This document shows positions 34,285 to 43,698 of a stretch of DNA of 64,000 nucleotides, in pieces. This DNA comes from Bacillus sp. FJAT-27264. Lineage in GTDB: Bacteria; Bacillota; Bacilli; Paenibacillales; Paenibacillaceae. The stretch spans positions 236,354 through 300,353 of the forward strand of contig NZ_MAQW01000023.1 of NCBI RefSeq assembly GCF_001682855.1, read 5' to 3'. The notes under the pieces are model-generated. The model was not told the origin of the DNA, made no database searches, and saw nothing but the letters and a program-made list of their open reading frames with translations. A program made the position numbers and the translations under genes. Every line of letters begins with the position of its first letter. Position 1 is the stretch's first letter.

Positions 34285-35991
34285 CTAGTTCATGCCCTCC
34301 AACGCTTCTGCTGCAGCCTTCAGTTCAACGTCTTCTCCTTGAATGTATTTCTCGGTAAACGTCAGTTCATTCAAAGGCACCTGGACATCGGGCGCCGCTC
34401 CGCCCTGCCCATCATGGTCACTGTCGCCTTGAATCATATGGTCTTCGTCAAGCGAACGCCCATCTGGGAACTGCAGCAGGTAGCCTTCCGGCATTTCAGC
34501 TTGGATGGGACTTGACACAACGCCGAACGAGCCATTGGTGGAGGTGAAGCCAACGATTCGGACATGGGGCAATCCTCGCAACCGCAGTGGTAAGCCTTCT
34601 CCTGAACTTGCGGTATTATGGTTGATCAGGATAGCGATGTTGCCCTTGTAACCGGACTGTGCTGGTTTACTCACAAGAGACTCAGCGGCGTTGATCTCGA
34701 ACTTTCCGGTCATCCGGCTATAATAGCTTACATCTTCGTAGTGCCGCTTTTCATTCATCAACAAGCCAGCCATGGTGGCAGCAAGATTATCTTCACCGCC
34801 CGGGTTGTCGCGGACATCGACGATCAGGCCTTTGACAGCCTTTTCCTTGAACTCTTTCAGGAGCTCTTGCATTACGCTAGCTGGGTTGTTCATGGCATCA
34901 CTAGCGAGAAAATATCTTATTTTGATATAGCCGTATCCGTTATCCAGAATGCGTCCTTCCACCGGGGCATCGGTCCGTTTGAGCTTAATTCGGGTTCTCT
35001 TCAAGGTCTCGTAATTGTCGTCGTAAGCTGTCAGGGTGACTTTTTGAAGTGCGCCGTTATCGGAGCTGTTATACTTTCGATACTGTATCTGCACCTTCGT
35101 TCCGGTCTGTGCCCGAGTCATGAATCTTCCCTGGTTGAACCTGGCATCTCCGTTCGTCGCCAGCGGGTTCTCGCTCCATTTCGTATCGGAATAGGCTTGC
35201 TGTGCAGGCTTCCCGCCCCAGGTTACAATTTCGTCGCCCAGCCCGATTCCGTTTTGTTCTGCAGGGCTCCCTTTCAGAACCAGGCTAACCAATACTCTTC
35301 CGTTATCCAGCATGATGGTGCTGATGCCAAAACCACCGCCATTTTCTTGCTTGAACACTGTATTTCCGGTATACAAATCCTCATTTACAATCTTGATATG
35401 CCCGTCTCGAAAAGAGAACAAATACTCTCTCAGCGTCTTGTAGTACAATTCCTTGTTCTGCTCTTGCTCCGCTAATTCAAAGACTGGCGTATACTTGCGC
35501 TCCAATGCTTGCCAATCCACCTGTTTCCACTCGCCAAAAGGATACTCTCTGGACAATCGCTCATTCAGTTGAATAAAAGCTTGGGAATAGCTCAAATCAC
35601 GGAAGTGGCTTACCGGATTATAGCGCAGCGCTCCTGCAGTCAGCAGGGCAAGCACGATAGGGATCACACCACACAGGCACAAAACAATCCGCAGCCCCCT
35701 GTATTTGGGGACCGGAATTTGGCGTACTGGCCGAAATGTTTTTTTAATGGTGCACAAAAATATAACTGCAGTTAATGTGTAGATGGCGAGTGCAGGAAGG
35801 GACGTATCCCCGTACAGGACGCTTGCAATGGCGACTACAAGCCCTGCACCCGGTAAAAAGTCCAGCCAGCGGTAATATTTCCGTACAGGTATGGCGTACC
35901 ACACTAAAACTACCAGGTTGATTACACATAGAATGATCTCGAATACCGTGAACCATTTAAAGGCCCCCAGCAGAATGTCCAACAATTGCAT
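34285..35991 (-). CDS. Membrane-anchored S41-family protease
   Basis: A 568-aa protein with four to five membrane helices in the first 125 residues, then an extracytoplasmic region with a PDZ-like segment (GSPAEQNGIGLGDEIVTW) and a C-terminal-processing (S41) domain. The putative nucleophile is the Ser in HNTASSGEGLPL, with DVRDNPGG upstream. GGAGGAAG precedes the ATG on the minus strand. It follows a two-component system on the same strand, but a terminator separates them. The target is unknown. Confidence 0.88.
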   Translation of the reverse strand: MQLLDILLGAFKWFTVFEIILCVINLVVLVWYAIPVRKYYRWLDFLPGAGLVVAIASVLYGDTSLPALAIYTLTAVIFLCTIKKTFRPVRQIPVPKYRGLRIVLCLCGVIPIVLALLTAGALRYNPVSHFRDLSYSQAFIQLNERLSREYPFGEWKQVDWQALERKYTPVFELAEQEQNKELYYKTLREYLFSFRDGHIKIVNEDLYTGNTVFKQENGGGFGISTIMLDNGRVLVSLVLKGSPAEQNGIGLGDEIVTWGGKPAQQAYSDTKWSENPLATNGDARFNQGRFMTRAQTGTKVQIQYRKYNSSDNGALQKVTLTAYDDNYETLKRTRIKLKRTDAPVEGRILDNGYGYIKIRYFLASDAMNNPASVMQELLKEFKEKAVKGLIVDVRDNPGGEDNLAATMAGLLMNEKRHYEDVSYYSRMTGKFEINAAESLVSKPAQSGYKGNIAILINHNTASSGEGLPLRLRGLPHVRIVGFTSTNGSFGVVSSPIQAEMPEGYLLQFPDGRSLDEDHMIQGDSDHDGQGGAAPDVQVPLNELTFTEKYIQGEDVELKAAAEALEGMN

Positions 35992-36110
35992 AGGTCTTCC
36001 TCCAGTCTTGTAAATGTCGTTCCTTCGGAAGCTTATACAAGAAATATGAACGGAGCATGAACGAATGGGGGAGCGGATTCTTTGAAAATATTAAGTGTAC
36101 AGTTATACGT

Positions 36111-36140
36111 AAAAACCCCGGAACCATGGGTTCCGAGGGG
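36111..36140 (-). terminator. Terminator of the two-component operon
   Basis: On the minus strand CCCC-CGGAACC pairs with GGTTCCGGGG across a CAT loop with one bulge, and five T follow. It lies about 45 bases past the kinase stop. Confidence 0.8.
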
Positions 36141-36186
36141 GATGTGATTTCTTTTATTCGGGTTCTTGGCCTCCGCCGCTATCCTA

Positions 36187-37590
36187 TTATACCGTGCGTG
36201 TGCCCGTATCATTCAAATCCTTGTTCGTGGATGACACAGGGAGGGTTAGCGGGAGCTTCACGATAACGGAGGTACCTCGCCCGACCGTGCTTGTGATGTT
36301 GATGTCTCCGCCGTGCAGAACAATGATCTGTTTGACGATGGATAGCCCCAAACCACTTCCACTGCCGCTGCGGCGTGATCGGTCGACTTTGAAAAAGCGA
36401 TCGAAGATGTGGATAAGCTCCTCTGCCGGGATGCCGATTCCTGAATCGGTGATGGTGACCATAAATCCTTGTTCCTTCAGGACTAGGGTGATCATTAGTG
36501 TTCCCCCGTCCGGGGTGAACTTGATACTGTTTCCGATCAGATTGATCCACACCTGGTTAAGCTGGTCGGGGTCAGCCGTTATTTTGAGAGCGGGGGGTAG
36601 CTTCAGATCTAGGCGCAGATGCTTGGCTGACCAGAGCGGTTCGCTGGCGACCACGACCTGCCGGATCTGCTCGTCAAGATGGTACGTATGCGCTTCAAAA
36701 GGATGCTGCTCGGATTCCAGTGAAGAGAGTCTAAGCAGATTGTCGCTCAGTCTGGATAACCGCTCGCTTTCGGAGAGAATGATGTCCAGGTATCTTATAC
36801 GGTTCTCTTGTGTGACCAGTTGCTCGGATTTTAATGCTTCGGCGAAACCGGAGATTGAGGTTAACGGTGATTGAATTTCATGTGAGACATTGGATACAAA
36901 ATCCTGCCTCATTGTCTCCAACTGCTTAAGATCCCTGGCCATCTCGTTAAAGCTCTGTGCGAGCGTGCCCAGCTCATCTTTGCGCTTCACGGTTAATTCC
37001 ACATCAAAATGGCCTTTTGCCAGCCGGTTGGTCGCCGTCGTTAAGGCTTGAATAGGCTTGACCAAATACCTGGCGGCAATGAGGATACACAAGCTGCCGA
37101 TGATTAGCACGAGCAGAAGAATCGTAGAGAGCAACTGAAGAATGGTAATTTCATTTTTGGAGGAAGTCAGCATGAACAGCGCATATTGCTTGTCCCCGAA
37201 CTGTAAAGGCAAGCCAACAGAGAGTTCGCCTATCCCTTTTACCGCCGACCGGTAGGGGTTTCCGCCGAGAACTTGCTGAGCCATTTCTGGGGAAATTACA
37301 TCTGCATTATCACTCTTCATTCCGTAAGATATCTGCTTCCCCGAATCGCTGAACAACAGAATAGGATAGGAGATTAGAGCTGAGATATGGGTCATAAAGC
37401 TGTCCAGATCCTCTGGGTGTGTCTCTTTGTAGAGCGCAATGATTTTGTCACCTGCGGTGAGCATTTCGTCCTGGCCAAGATGGTTAAGCTTCTGCTGAAA
37501 AAGGGCAATACCAATGATGAACGATGAGAGCAGACCGATGATAATGACGACCAGGAATGTCAGCACGACACGGACATACAAGGTCTTCAT
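36187..37590 (-). CDS. Sensor histidine kinase (HAMP-HisKA-HATPase)
   Basis: A 467-aa kinase with helices at about residues 8-30 and 152-174 around a 120-residue extracellular sensor, then HAMP, HisKA with His237 in SNVSHEIQSPL and HATPase with NSIKFTPDGG, DSGIGIP and GSGLGLSIV. The ATG overlaps the stop of the regulator gene by four bases (37587-37590), so they form one operon. The signal is unknown. Such orthodox pairs usually respond to envelope or nutrient stress. Confidence 0.93.
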   Translation of the reverse strand: MKTLYVRVVLTFLVVIIIGLLSSFIIGIALFQQKLNHLGQDEMLTAGDKIIALYKETHPEDLDSFMTHISALISYPILLFSDSGKQISYGMKSDNADVISPEMAQQVLGGNPYRSAVKGIGELSVGLPLQFGDKQYALFMLTSSKNEITILQLLSTILLLVLIIGSLCILIAARYLVKPIQALTTATNRLAKGHFDVELTVKRKDELGTLAQSFNEMARDLKQLETMRQDFVSNVSHEIQSPLTSISGFAEALKSEQLVTQENRIRYLDIILSESERLSRLSDNLLRLSSLESEQHPFEAHTYHLDEQIRQVVVASEPLWSAKHLRLDLKLPPALKITADPDQLNQVWINLIGNSIKFTPDGGTLMITLVLKEQGFMVTITDSGIGIPAEELIHIFDRFFKVDRSRRSGSGSGLGLSIVKQIIVLHGGDINITSTVGRGTSVIVKLPLTLPVSSTNKDLNDTGTRTV

Positions 37591-38267
37591 TCTGTGTTCA
37601 CCACAAGGCGGTAGCCAAGACTACGAGCCGTCTCAATATGAAAATGCTGCGCATCTCCGGCAAAACGCTGCCGTAATCTTTTAATATGCACATCGACCGT
37701 CCGGTCATCGCCTTCGTAATCAATCCCCCAAATCTGCACGATAAGCACTTCTCGTGTGAAAATCTGCCCAGGGTGACTACCGAGCTTGAATAGCAGTTCG
37801 AATTCCTTTAGAGGGAGGGTCAATTCCTCATTGCCGCGAATAACCTTGTAAGTCTGGGCGTTTAGAACAATACCGCCAAGCTGGATGGTCTGGGAACCGG
37901 CGATCCGGGAGCGTTTCAGCAGTGCTTTGACTCGCATTACAAGCTCCATTGGGTGAAAGGGCTTCGTTAGATAATCGTCGCTACCTAGTTGGAATCCTTT
38001 TACCTTATGCGCGAATTCTCCTTTGGCTGTCACCATGAGAAGGGGAAGATCTGCATCCAGTCTACGGATTTCTCTGCACAAATCCCAGCCGTCCATCAGC
38101 GGCATCATAATATCGAGAATGACCAGTTGGATGCCACCCCCCTGGATCATAGCGAGTGCATCGACACCGTTCTCCGCCTCCACAATATCAAAGCCTTCGT
38201 TGCGCAGAAACAGGCTTATTAGCTCGCGGATATGTGCATCGTCGTCCACCATCAGTATTTTGACCAT
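37587..38267 (-). CDS. OmpR/PhoB-family response regulator
   Basis: A 226-aa regulator with a receiver domain (Asp52 in VILDIMMPLMDG, Lys in LTKPFHP) and a C-terminal winged helix ending in DVHIKRLRQRF and GYRL. I chose the ATG at 38267 because the protein then begins MVKILMVDDD and AAGGAG lies upstream; the longer reading to 38324 adds 19 atypical residues. It is divergent from the GH27 gene across 335 bases, but there is no direct evidence it controls that gene. Confidence 0.93.
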   Translation of the reverse strand: MVKILMVDDDAHIRELISLFLRNEGFDIVEAENGVDALAMIQGGGIQLVILDIMMPLMDGWDLCREIRRLDADLPLLMVTAKGEFAHKVKGFQLGSDDYLTKPFHPMELVMRVKALLKRSRIAGSQTIQLGGIVLNAQTYKVIRGNEELTLPLKEFELLFKLGSHPGQIFTREVLIVQIWGIDYEGDDRTVDVHIKRLRQRFAGDAQHFHIETARSLGYRLVVNTE

Positions 38268-38454
38268 TATTAGGTTGCACTCCTTCAAAACATAAATTAC
38301 TTGTTCATCTTTGATTTCCAACATAATACCATGGAAGATTGTACCGCGCTAATCTCTTCTGAATCTTTGTGTGGTTAGCTGAATGATACGTCTTTCTACT
38401 GAGTACGGCGTTCTGTTTTTATTGCTTTTCTTCATTATAAATGGAAAACTGTTC

Positions 38455-38567
38455 GTTCTATGCTATTTTGCCCCCCTATTAAGGGTTAATTGTACGCAAA
38501 ATACCGAAATGTACCTATCTTGGAAATTCATCTTCTACTATGATCTTCTCGTAAGAAAGCGCTATCA
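38455..38567 (+). promoter_or_regulatory. Conserved regulatory region of the GH27 gene
   Basis: This block aligns with 46079-46194, sharing CGTTC-TATGCT, two TGTAC repeats (38491 and 38510, 19 bp apart), CTACTATGATC with the -10 TATGAT at 38539-38544, and a cre site. The second TGTAC repeat overlaps the place of the -35 box, which otherwise lacks consensus, as expected where an AraC activator recruits polymerase. Confidence 0.65.
38554..38567 (+). promoter_or_regulatory. cre site (CcpA) before the GH27 gene
   Basis: AGAAAGCGCTATCA matches the cre consensus TGWAANCGNTNWCA at 13 of 14 positions. It lies just downstream of the -10 box, a typical roadblock position. Confidence 0.7.
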
Positions 38568-38602
38568 AAATGATTTGGACCAACAATTCAGAGGGGGTAG
38601 GG

Positions 38603-41600
38603 ATGATTTTGAAAGTAATCGGAAAAAGGTTGGGAATGAGTCTGCTGGTATTCATTATTGCTGTAGCGCAGTTCGGTTTTTCTGGAACAAAAGGCAATGT
38701 GGCGCAAGCCGCTGATGCCAGTATGGCTCAGAAGCCGTACATGGGCTGGAGCAGTTACAGTATGCAGGTGTATGATGGGGCAGGCAACTGGACATCGGCA
38801 GAGGGCATCAAGAAGCAATCGGATGCCATGCGTGAGAAGCTGCAAGCCCATGGTTATGAATATATTAATATTGATGCGGGATGGAACGGTGCCGAGGATC
38901 AATACGGCCGGCCTATTCCGAGTGAGACCCTGTATCCGAACGGATTTCAGGAGGTTATCGACTATGTTCATAACAATGGACAGAAGATCGGTATTTATCT
39001 GATTCCAGGGATGTCTATAACGGGCTATAACGCGAACTATGAAATTTATGGAACTAACGGACAGTGTCGTATGCAGGATATAGCAGTACAGCCGCTTACG
39101 AAAATGGACTATTGGGATTCCTATACGTATAAAATTGATTTCAGTAACCCATGCGCCCAAAAGTATATTGATTCCATCGCGGATCTCCTTGGCGAATGGG
39201 GGATTAACTTTGTCAAATTTGACAGTGTGACTCCTGGTTCGGGTATCAACAACCTGAGCCGTGATGCACGCGGTGACGTAGAGGCTTGGTCCAAGGCCCT
39301 CGCGAGAAACAACATCTGGTTCGAGCTTTCATGGGCGCTGGACCATAACTATGTGGATTTCTGGAAAAAATACGCTAACGGCTGGCGGATCGACTGGGAT
39401 ATTGAAGCCTACGACAGCAGTAAGGGTTTAACGGAATGGTCGAGTATTTCCCGTTTGTTCCCGCTAGCGGCCATCTGGTGGCGGGATGCAGGACCGGGAG
39501 GCTGGAATGATTTTGATTCCCTGAATATCGGAAATGGCTCCATGGATGGTCTGACCAGAGATGAGCGGAAGTCGGCTATGACGTTCTGGTCGATCTCTTC
39601 AGCCCAGCTCTATACAGGCAATGACCTGACAAGGCTCGACGACTATGGATTGGAGCTGCTTACCAATGACGAAGTAATTGCCGTTAATCAGGCGGGTCGT
39701 CCGGGTCATCCGGTGTCTATGGATAAGCAGCAGCAAGTCTGGTATGCCAATAACGGAGATGGTACTTACAGCGTAGCGCTGTTCAATCTGGGCAACCGGA
39801 GTGCTGAGGTTAAAGTGAAATGGAGTGATCTCGGACTTGAGGGCCCAGCTTCGGTACGTGACCTGTGGAGCCATTCTGAGCTAGGTAATTTTGAAAAAGA
39901 ATTCAGCGGCGGTGTGCTCGAACCCCATGCTTCACGTATGCTTAAAGTGACTGCGCTGAGCGGTACATCTGCCGCCAATGACGATGATACAGGCATGCGC
40001 TACAGCGGAGAATGGAAACGCAATGGCGGTAAGGAGCAGTTGAACGGGGCACAGGATATCAGCATAGCAATCAAAGATACCACCAATGCCAATCCAGCGC
40101 TTGCACCACAAGCTGATAACCTGAACAATGCAGCTGACAATGCTGCAAATTCAGCACTGGCAGCACTGGCTAACAATGCAACTGTTACAAATGTAGTCTA
40201 TATTAATGATGATGACAGCAATATTAAATACAACGGTTCGTGGAATGCGAACACCGGTAGAAGCTTCGGGGATTACAATGGCGATGTGCATTACACTGAG
40301 ACGGACGGCGATTCTTTTGAATACACCTTTACTGGTACAGGTATTGACGTGCTGACAGAGAAGGATAGCAATCTGGGGGACATGATTGTTACCCTCAATA
40401 ATGGCACACCGCAAACTGTAAGCGCTAATAACAATGGACCGAGAGAAGTACAGCAGGCTGTATACAGTGTGTCGGGTCTAGACAACGGCCCACATACGCT
40501 CAAGGTAGTTAAGGGTTCGGGCCAATATATGCTGCTCGACGCGCTCAGAGTGACAACAGAAACACCTGCAGGAGGACAGAACAGTACGATTAATCCTGCG
40601 TCGACTAGCTTTGACAAGGCTGTGGAACAACAGAAGGATGTCACTGTTTCATTGTCCTTGAACGGCAATACGCTGACCGGCATTGAAAATGACGGGGTGG
40701 CTCTCAGTACAGACGATTATACGGTAGTTAATGATAAGCTTACTATTAAAAAGGAGTATCTCGCATTGCAGCCTGCTGGCACAACGAGTCTGACCGTAAT
40801 CTTTAGTTCGGGTGATCCGCAGCCGCTGACCATTCGAATCAGCGATTCTACAGGTATTCGTTATGCGCTTATCAATAACGACGATCCTGGCATTAAGTAC
40901 AACGGCTCCTGGTCGCGCAGCACTGGAAGAGGGATGGGCGACTACAAGGATGATGTGCATTACGCTGAGGCTAACGGCGATTCTTTTGAGTACACCTTCA
41001 GAGGAACGGGAATTCAGCTGATCACGGAAGTAGACCAGTCACAGGGAGATATGGATATCTATATTGACGGTCAATTTAAGGAAACTGTCAGTGCTTACCG
41101 TAATGGACGGTTGGCTCAGCAGGTTCTGTACAGTATCTCTGATCTGCCGGATGGAATGCACACACTAAAGGCCGTGAAGAAATCAGGCCGGTTCATGCTG
41201 CTAGACATGCTGAAGGTTGAAATTCCGAATTTAATTAATCCGGTGCAGGCGGGCTTCGATAAGTCAGCTTCCGCTCAAGCGGATATTGACGTGACGTTGC
41301 TGCAACAGGCGGAAAGCTTCACCGGGATTAATAATGGATCATATAATCTAGTTCCAGGGACAGATTATACGCTAACCGGGAACCATGTTACACTGAACAA
41401 ATCTTATCTGGCTACACAACCGGTGGGTACACTGAACCTCAGTTTTACCTTCGGGGGCGATTATCACAATGATGTGCATTATACAGCGGTGGATGGTGAT
41501 TCCTTTGAATATACTTTCAAGGGTACTGGAATCAGCTTGATCACACCTACTGGACCAGAGCAAGGTGAAGTAGATATATATGTAGACGGAGAGCTGGTGC

Positions 41601-42568
41601 AGACCGTAAATGCTCACAGTCCGATCCGTCAAACTCAACAGAAAATCTACAGCATCTCGGGATTGGCGAGCGGCGTACACACGCTCAAAGCTGTCAAAAA
41701 ATCCGGTGATCTCATGCTGACAGACCAGTTGAAGTTCACGGTTGTTGCTGCAGATAATGGCGGACCGGTGGGTCCGACTGAACCACCAGCGCCAACCGCA
41801 ACACCAGTGCCAACTGATTCTGCTGGACCAACTAATCCAACTGGACCATCGAATCCAAGTGGGCCGTCCACCCCAGTAGTTCAGCCTACAGCTACTCCAG
41901 CTCCAACAGCAACCCCTGCTCCTACTGCCACTCCGGCACCGGGTACAGGGGATGATGATACTAAGTCTATTCAACACACGGCGTACATCAAAGGTTATCC
42001 GGGTGGCTTGTTCAAACCGGATAACAAGATCACCCGTGCTGAAATGGCAACGATTCTTGCAAGTGTTGCTCAGAAAGAAACCACTGGACCAAATGTCATA
42101 TTCACTGATATTAAGTCCGATTACTGGGCTGCAGAAGCTATTGCCAAGGTTGCCAAGATGGGTCTGATGAATGGATACCAAGACGGAACATTTAAACCGA
42201 ATCAACCGTTGACCCGCGCAGAGCTGGCAGTTCTGGCTGCGGCTCTCAGCCAACCATCTGCAGCTGCGGGGCATGGATTCTCTGACATTGCCGGCCATTG
42301 GGCACAAGCAGCCATCTTGAAAGCTCAGGGTGCAGGTATCTTGAACGGTTATGCAGACGGCACTTTCCGTCCTGGTGCAATTCTGACACGTGCGGAAGCG
42401 GTTGTTACCATCAACAGAGTGTTGGGCAGAGGACCGCTCACTGGCGTCGTGCAACCACAGTGGAGTGATGTTCCGATATCCCACTGGGCGTTTGGTGACA
42501 TTGAAGAAGCTTCGAGTGATCATGTCTCCAAGCCCGGAACAACAGGCGGAGAACAGTTGGTAAAATAA
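38603..42568 (+). CDS. GH27 alpha-galactosidase with X2-like modules and SLH anchor
   Basis: A 1321-aa surface enzyme. Signal peptide 1-37 (AQA site) is followed by a GH27 barrel with MGWSSYS, nucleophile Asp207 in FVKFDS and acid candidates Asp264 and Asp266 in RIDWDIE, and a beta C-domain to about 460. Two full copies (about 529-653 and 751-874) and one shortened copy (about 952-1048) of a 120-residue module with GDSFEYTFxGTGI and HTLKxVK follow, with X2-like domains between. A Pro/Thr linker and three SLH domains (about 1120-1310) attach it to the cell wall. The ATG at 38603 follows GAGGGGG. It probably trims terminal alpha-galactose outside the cell. Confidence 0.92.
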   Translation: MILKVIGKRLGMSLLVFIIAVAQFGFSGTKGNVAQAADASMAQKPYMGWSSYSMQVYDGAGNWTSAEGIKKQSDAMREKLQAHGYEYINIDAGWNGAEDQYGRPIPSETLYPNGFQEVIDYVHNNGQKIGIYLIPGMSITGYNANYEIYGTNGQCRMQDIAVQPLTKMDYWDSYTYKIDFSNPCAQKYIDSIADLLGEWGINFVKFDSVTPGSGINNLSRDARGDVEAWSKALARNNIWFELSWALDHNYVDFWKKYANGWRIDWDIEAYDSSKGLTEWSSISRLFPLAAIWWRDAGPGGWNDFDSLNIGNGSMDGLTRDERKSAMTFWSISSAQLYTGNDLTRLDDYGLELLTNDEVIAVNQAGRPGHPVSMDKQQQVWYANNGDGTYSVALFNLGNRSAEVKVKWSDLGLEGPASVRDLWSHSELGNFEKEFSGGVLEPHASRMLKVTALSGTSAANDDDTGMRYSGEWKRNGGKEQLNGAQDISIAIKDTTNANPALAPQADNLNNAADNAANSALAALANNATVTNVVYINDDDSNIKYNGSWNANTGRSFGDYNGDVHYTETDGDSFEYTFTGTGIDVLTEKDSNLGDMIVTLNNGTPQTVSANNNGPREVQQAVYSVSGLDNGPHTLKVVKGSGQYMLLDALRVTTETPAGGQNSTINPASTSFDKAVEQQKDVTVSLSLNGNTLTGIENDGVALSTDDYTVVNDKLTIKKEYLALQPAGTTSLTVIFSSGDPQPLTIRISDSTGIRYALINNDDPGIKYNGSWSRSTGRGMGDYKDDVHYAEANGDSFEYTFRGTGIQLITEVDQSQGDMDIYIDGQFKETVSAYRNGRLAQQVLYSISDLPDGMHTLKAVKKSGRFMLLDMLKVEIPNLINPVQAGFDKSASAQADIDVTLLQQAESFTGINNGSYNLVPGTDYTLTGNHVTLNKSYLATQPVGTLNLSFTFGGDYHNDVHYTAVDGDSFEYTFKGTGISLITPTGPEQGEVDIYVDGELVQTVNAHSPIRQTQQKIYSISGLASGVHTLKAVKKSGDLMLTDQLKFTVVAADNGGPVGPTEPPAPTATPVPTDSAGPTNPTGPSNPSGPSTPVVQPTATPAPTATPAPTATPAPGTGDDDTKSIQHTAYIKGYPGGLFKPDNKITRAEMATILASVAQKETTGPNVIFTDIKSDYWAAEAIAKVAKMGLMNGYQDGTFKPNQPLTRAELAVLAAALSQPSAAAGHGFSDIAGHWAQAAILKAQGAGILNGYADGTFRPGAILTRAEAVVTINRVLGRGPLTGVVQPQWSDVPISHWAFGDIEEASSDHVSKPGTTGGEQLVK

Positions 42569-42583
42569 TTACAAGCAGGACTA

Positions 42584-42612
42584 GAAAAAGGGGGGCCTTT
42601 GAGGCCCCTTTT
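42584..42612 (+). terminator. Terminator after the GH27 gene
   Basis: AAAAAGGGGGGCC pairs with GGCCCCTTTTT across a five-base loop, ending in a T run. It makes the surface enzyme a transcription unit of its own. Confidence 0.85.
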
Positions 42613-42651
42613 TGCTGAATGAATAGAGATGTTAACGAAAGGGGAAACCGT

Positions 42652-43506
42652 ATGAATATTTTGATTACGGGTGCCAGTGGATTTATTGGTGGAGCTTTGG
42701 TCAAGTACCTGGCGGACAAGCATGATGTTATTTGTCTGTCACGAAAAGCTCCAGAGGGAGCTGCAGTGTATGTACAGGGTTCTTTTGACGTTGTGGAGGA
42801 CTTGAAGGGACTTGATGCTTATAATATTGAAGCCGTTATTCATCTTGCCGCGGTGACCGGAGGCTGTAGCGAAGAGGAGGGACTTGCGGTTAATGTACTA
42901 GGGACTAGGAGGCTTTTCCGGTACCTGCTGGATCGTGGCTGCCGGAAGTTTATTACTGCGAGTTCTATTGCCGTGGCAGGTGGGCTGGATGAAGATTTTG
43001 TCCCACTGGAGTTACCTATTTTGGATGAGCACCCGTGTCTGGCCACCGATGCCTACGGACTCAGCAAAGCTATGGTAGAGGAACTGACCCGCTATTTTCA
43101 CCGTGTTCATCCTGATGCTGACTTTATTAATTTGCGTCTCGGTGCCGTAGCGGCAGAAGACTGGATCCCGCCTGTTCTGGAGACCGGCTCCCGGCCATCG
43201 CTTCCGTTCATTACCATGGCCCATGTTTATGCTGATGATGTAGTCCGGGGAATCGCTGCGGCACTGCATGCTCCACTTAGGCCGGGAGTGAGAACGTTGA
43301 ATCTGGTGGGTCCAGATGCAACAAGCAATTTGCCTATTGCGGAGGTTATGAGGGGTATTTTGGGAGATTCCTATGATCTGGATTATTATCATTTCCCGGG
43401 TCATAATTATAAGTCATTATATGCTATGAATCGGTTCAAAGAAGAATTTGGTTTTGTGCCTGTAAGGTCAACTCGAGACGAGAAAGACGGTAATCAGGAG
43501 AATTGA
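42652..43506 (+). CDS. NAD-dependent epimerase/dehydratase
   Basis: A 284-aa extended short-chain dehydrogenase. The nucleotide-binding motif GASGFIGG is at the N-terminus and the catalytic YxxxK in DAYGLSKAM. The substrate is not clear. It resembles nucleotide-sugar epimerases, but GalE identity cannot be claimed. AAAGGGG at 42638-42644 precedes the ATG at 42652; the ATG at 42619 would include that site. It lies between two terminators, so it is probably a single-gene unit in the glycan island. Confidence 0.85.
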   Translation: MNILITGASGFIGGALVKYLADKHDVICLSRKAPEGAAVYVQGSFDVVEDLKGLDAYNIEAVIHLAAVTGGCSEEEGLAVNVLGTRRLFRYLLDRGCRKFITASSIAVAGGLDEDFVPLELPILDEHPCLATDAYGLSKAMVEELTRYFHRVHPDADFINLRLGAVAAEDWIPPVLETGSRPSLPFITMAHVYADDVVRGIAAALHAPLRPGVRTLNLVGPDATSNLPIAEVMRGILGDSYDLDYYHFPGHNYKSLYAMNRFKEEFGFVPVRSTRDEKDGNQEN

Positions 43507-43554
43507 ATCATCAAAAAAAGCCGAACTCGGGGTTGCCTATAAAAAGCAGTGATA

Positions 43555-43577
43555 GCAGCGGGATATCGCTGCTTTTT
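43555..43577 (+). terminator. Terminator after the epimerase gene
   Basis: GCAGCG pairs with CGCTGC across a GGATAT loop and is followed by five T. An outer ATAAAAAGCAG/CTGCTTTTTAT pairing is an alternative fold. Confidence 0.75.
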
Positions 43578-43657
43578 ATACATTTCCGAATGTACAAGTC
43601 GTCACGGAGTGAGGTTGAACACTTGACTATACTGAAAAATGTTTTAATCTATAATCA

Positions 43658-43671
43658 TGACAGCGCTATCA
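43658..43671 (+). promoter_or_regulatory. cre site before the membrane AraC regulator
   Basis: TGACAGCGCTATCA matches the cre consensus at 13 of 14 positions. It shares AGCGCTATCA with the other two island cre sites. It lies just after a TATAAT box (43650-43655) and 28 bases before the ATG. The nearest -35-like TTGACT is 21 bases from that box, too far for a standard promoter. Confidence 0.65.
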
Positions 43672-43698
43672 ATGCCACATCCAGGAGAGGGGTCCATC

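Noticed and set aside
41760..41945. Pro/Thr-rich repeats that could be taken for a short tandem repeat locus or CRISPR-like array
   Set aside because: They are in frame and encode the flexible linker before the SLH domains, with irregular unit lengths and no spacer structure.
41372..42523. A 383-codon minus-strand frame inside the GH27 gene
   Set aside because: It lies opposite the X2-like, linker and SLH region. Its product is Ser/Arg/Trp-rich low-complexity sequence without a ribosome binding site; it is a shadow of the repeats on the coding strand.
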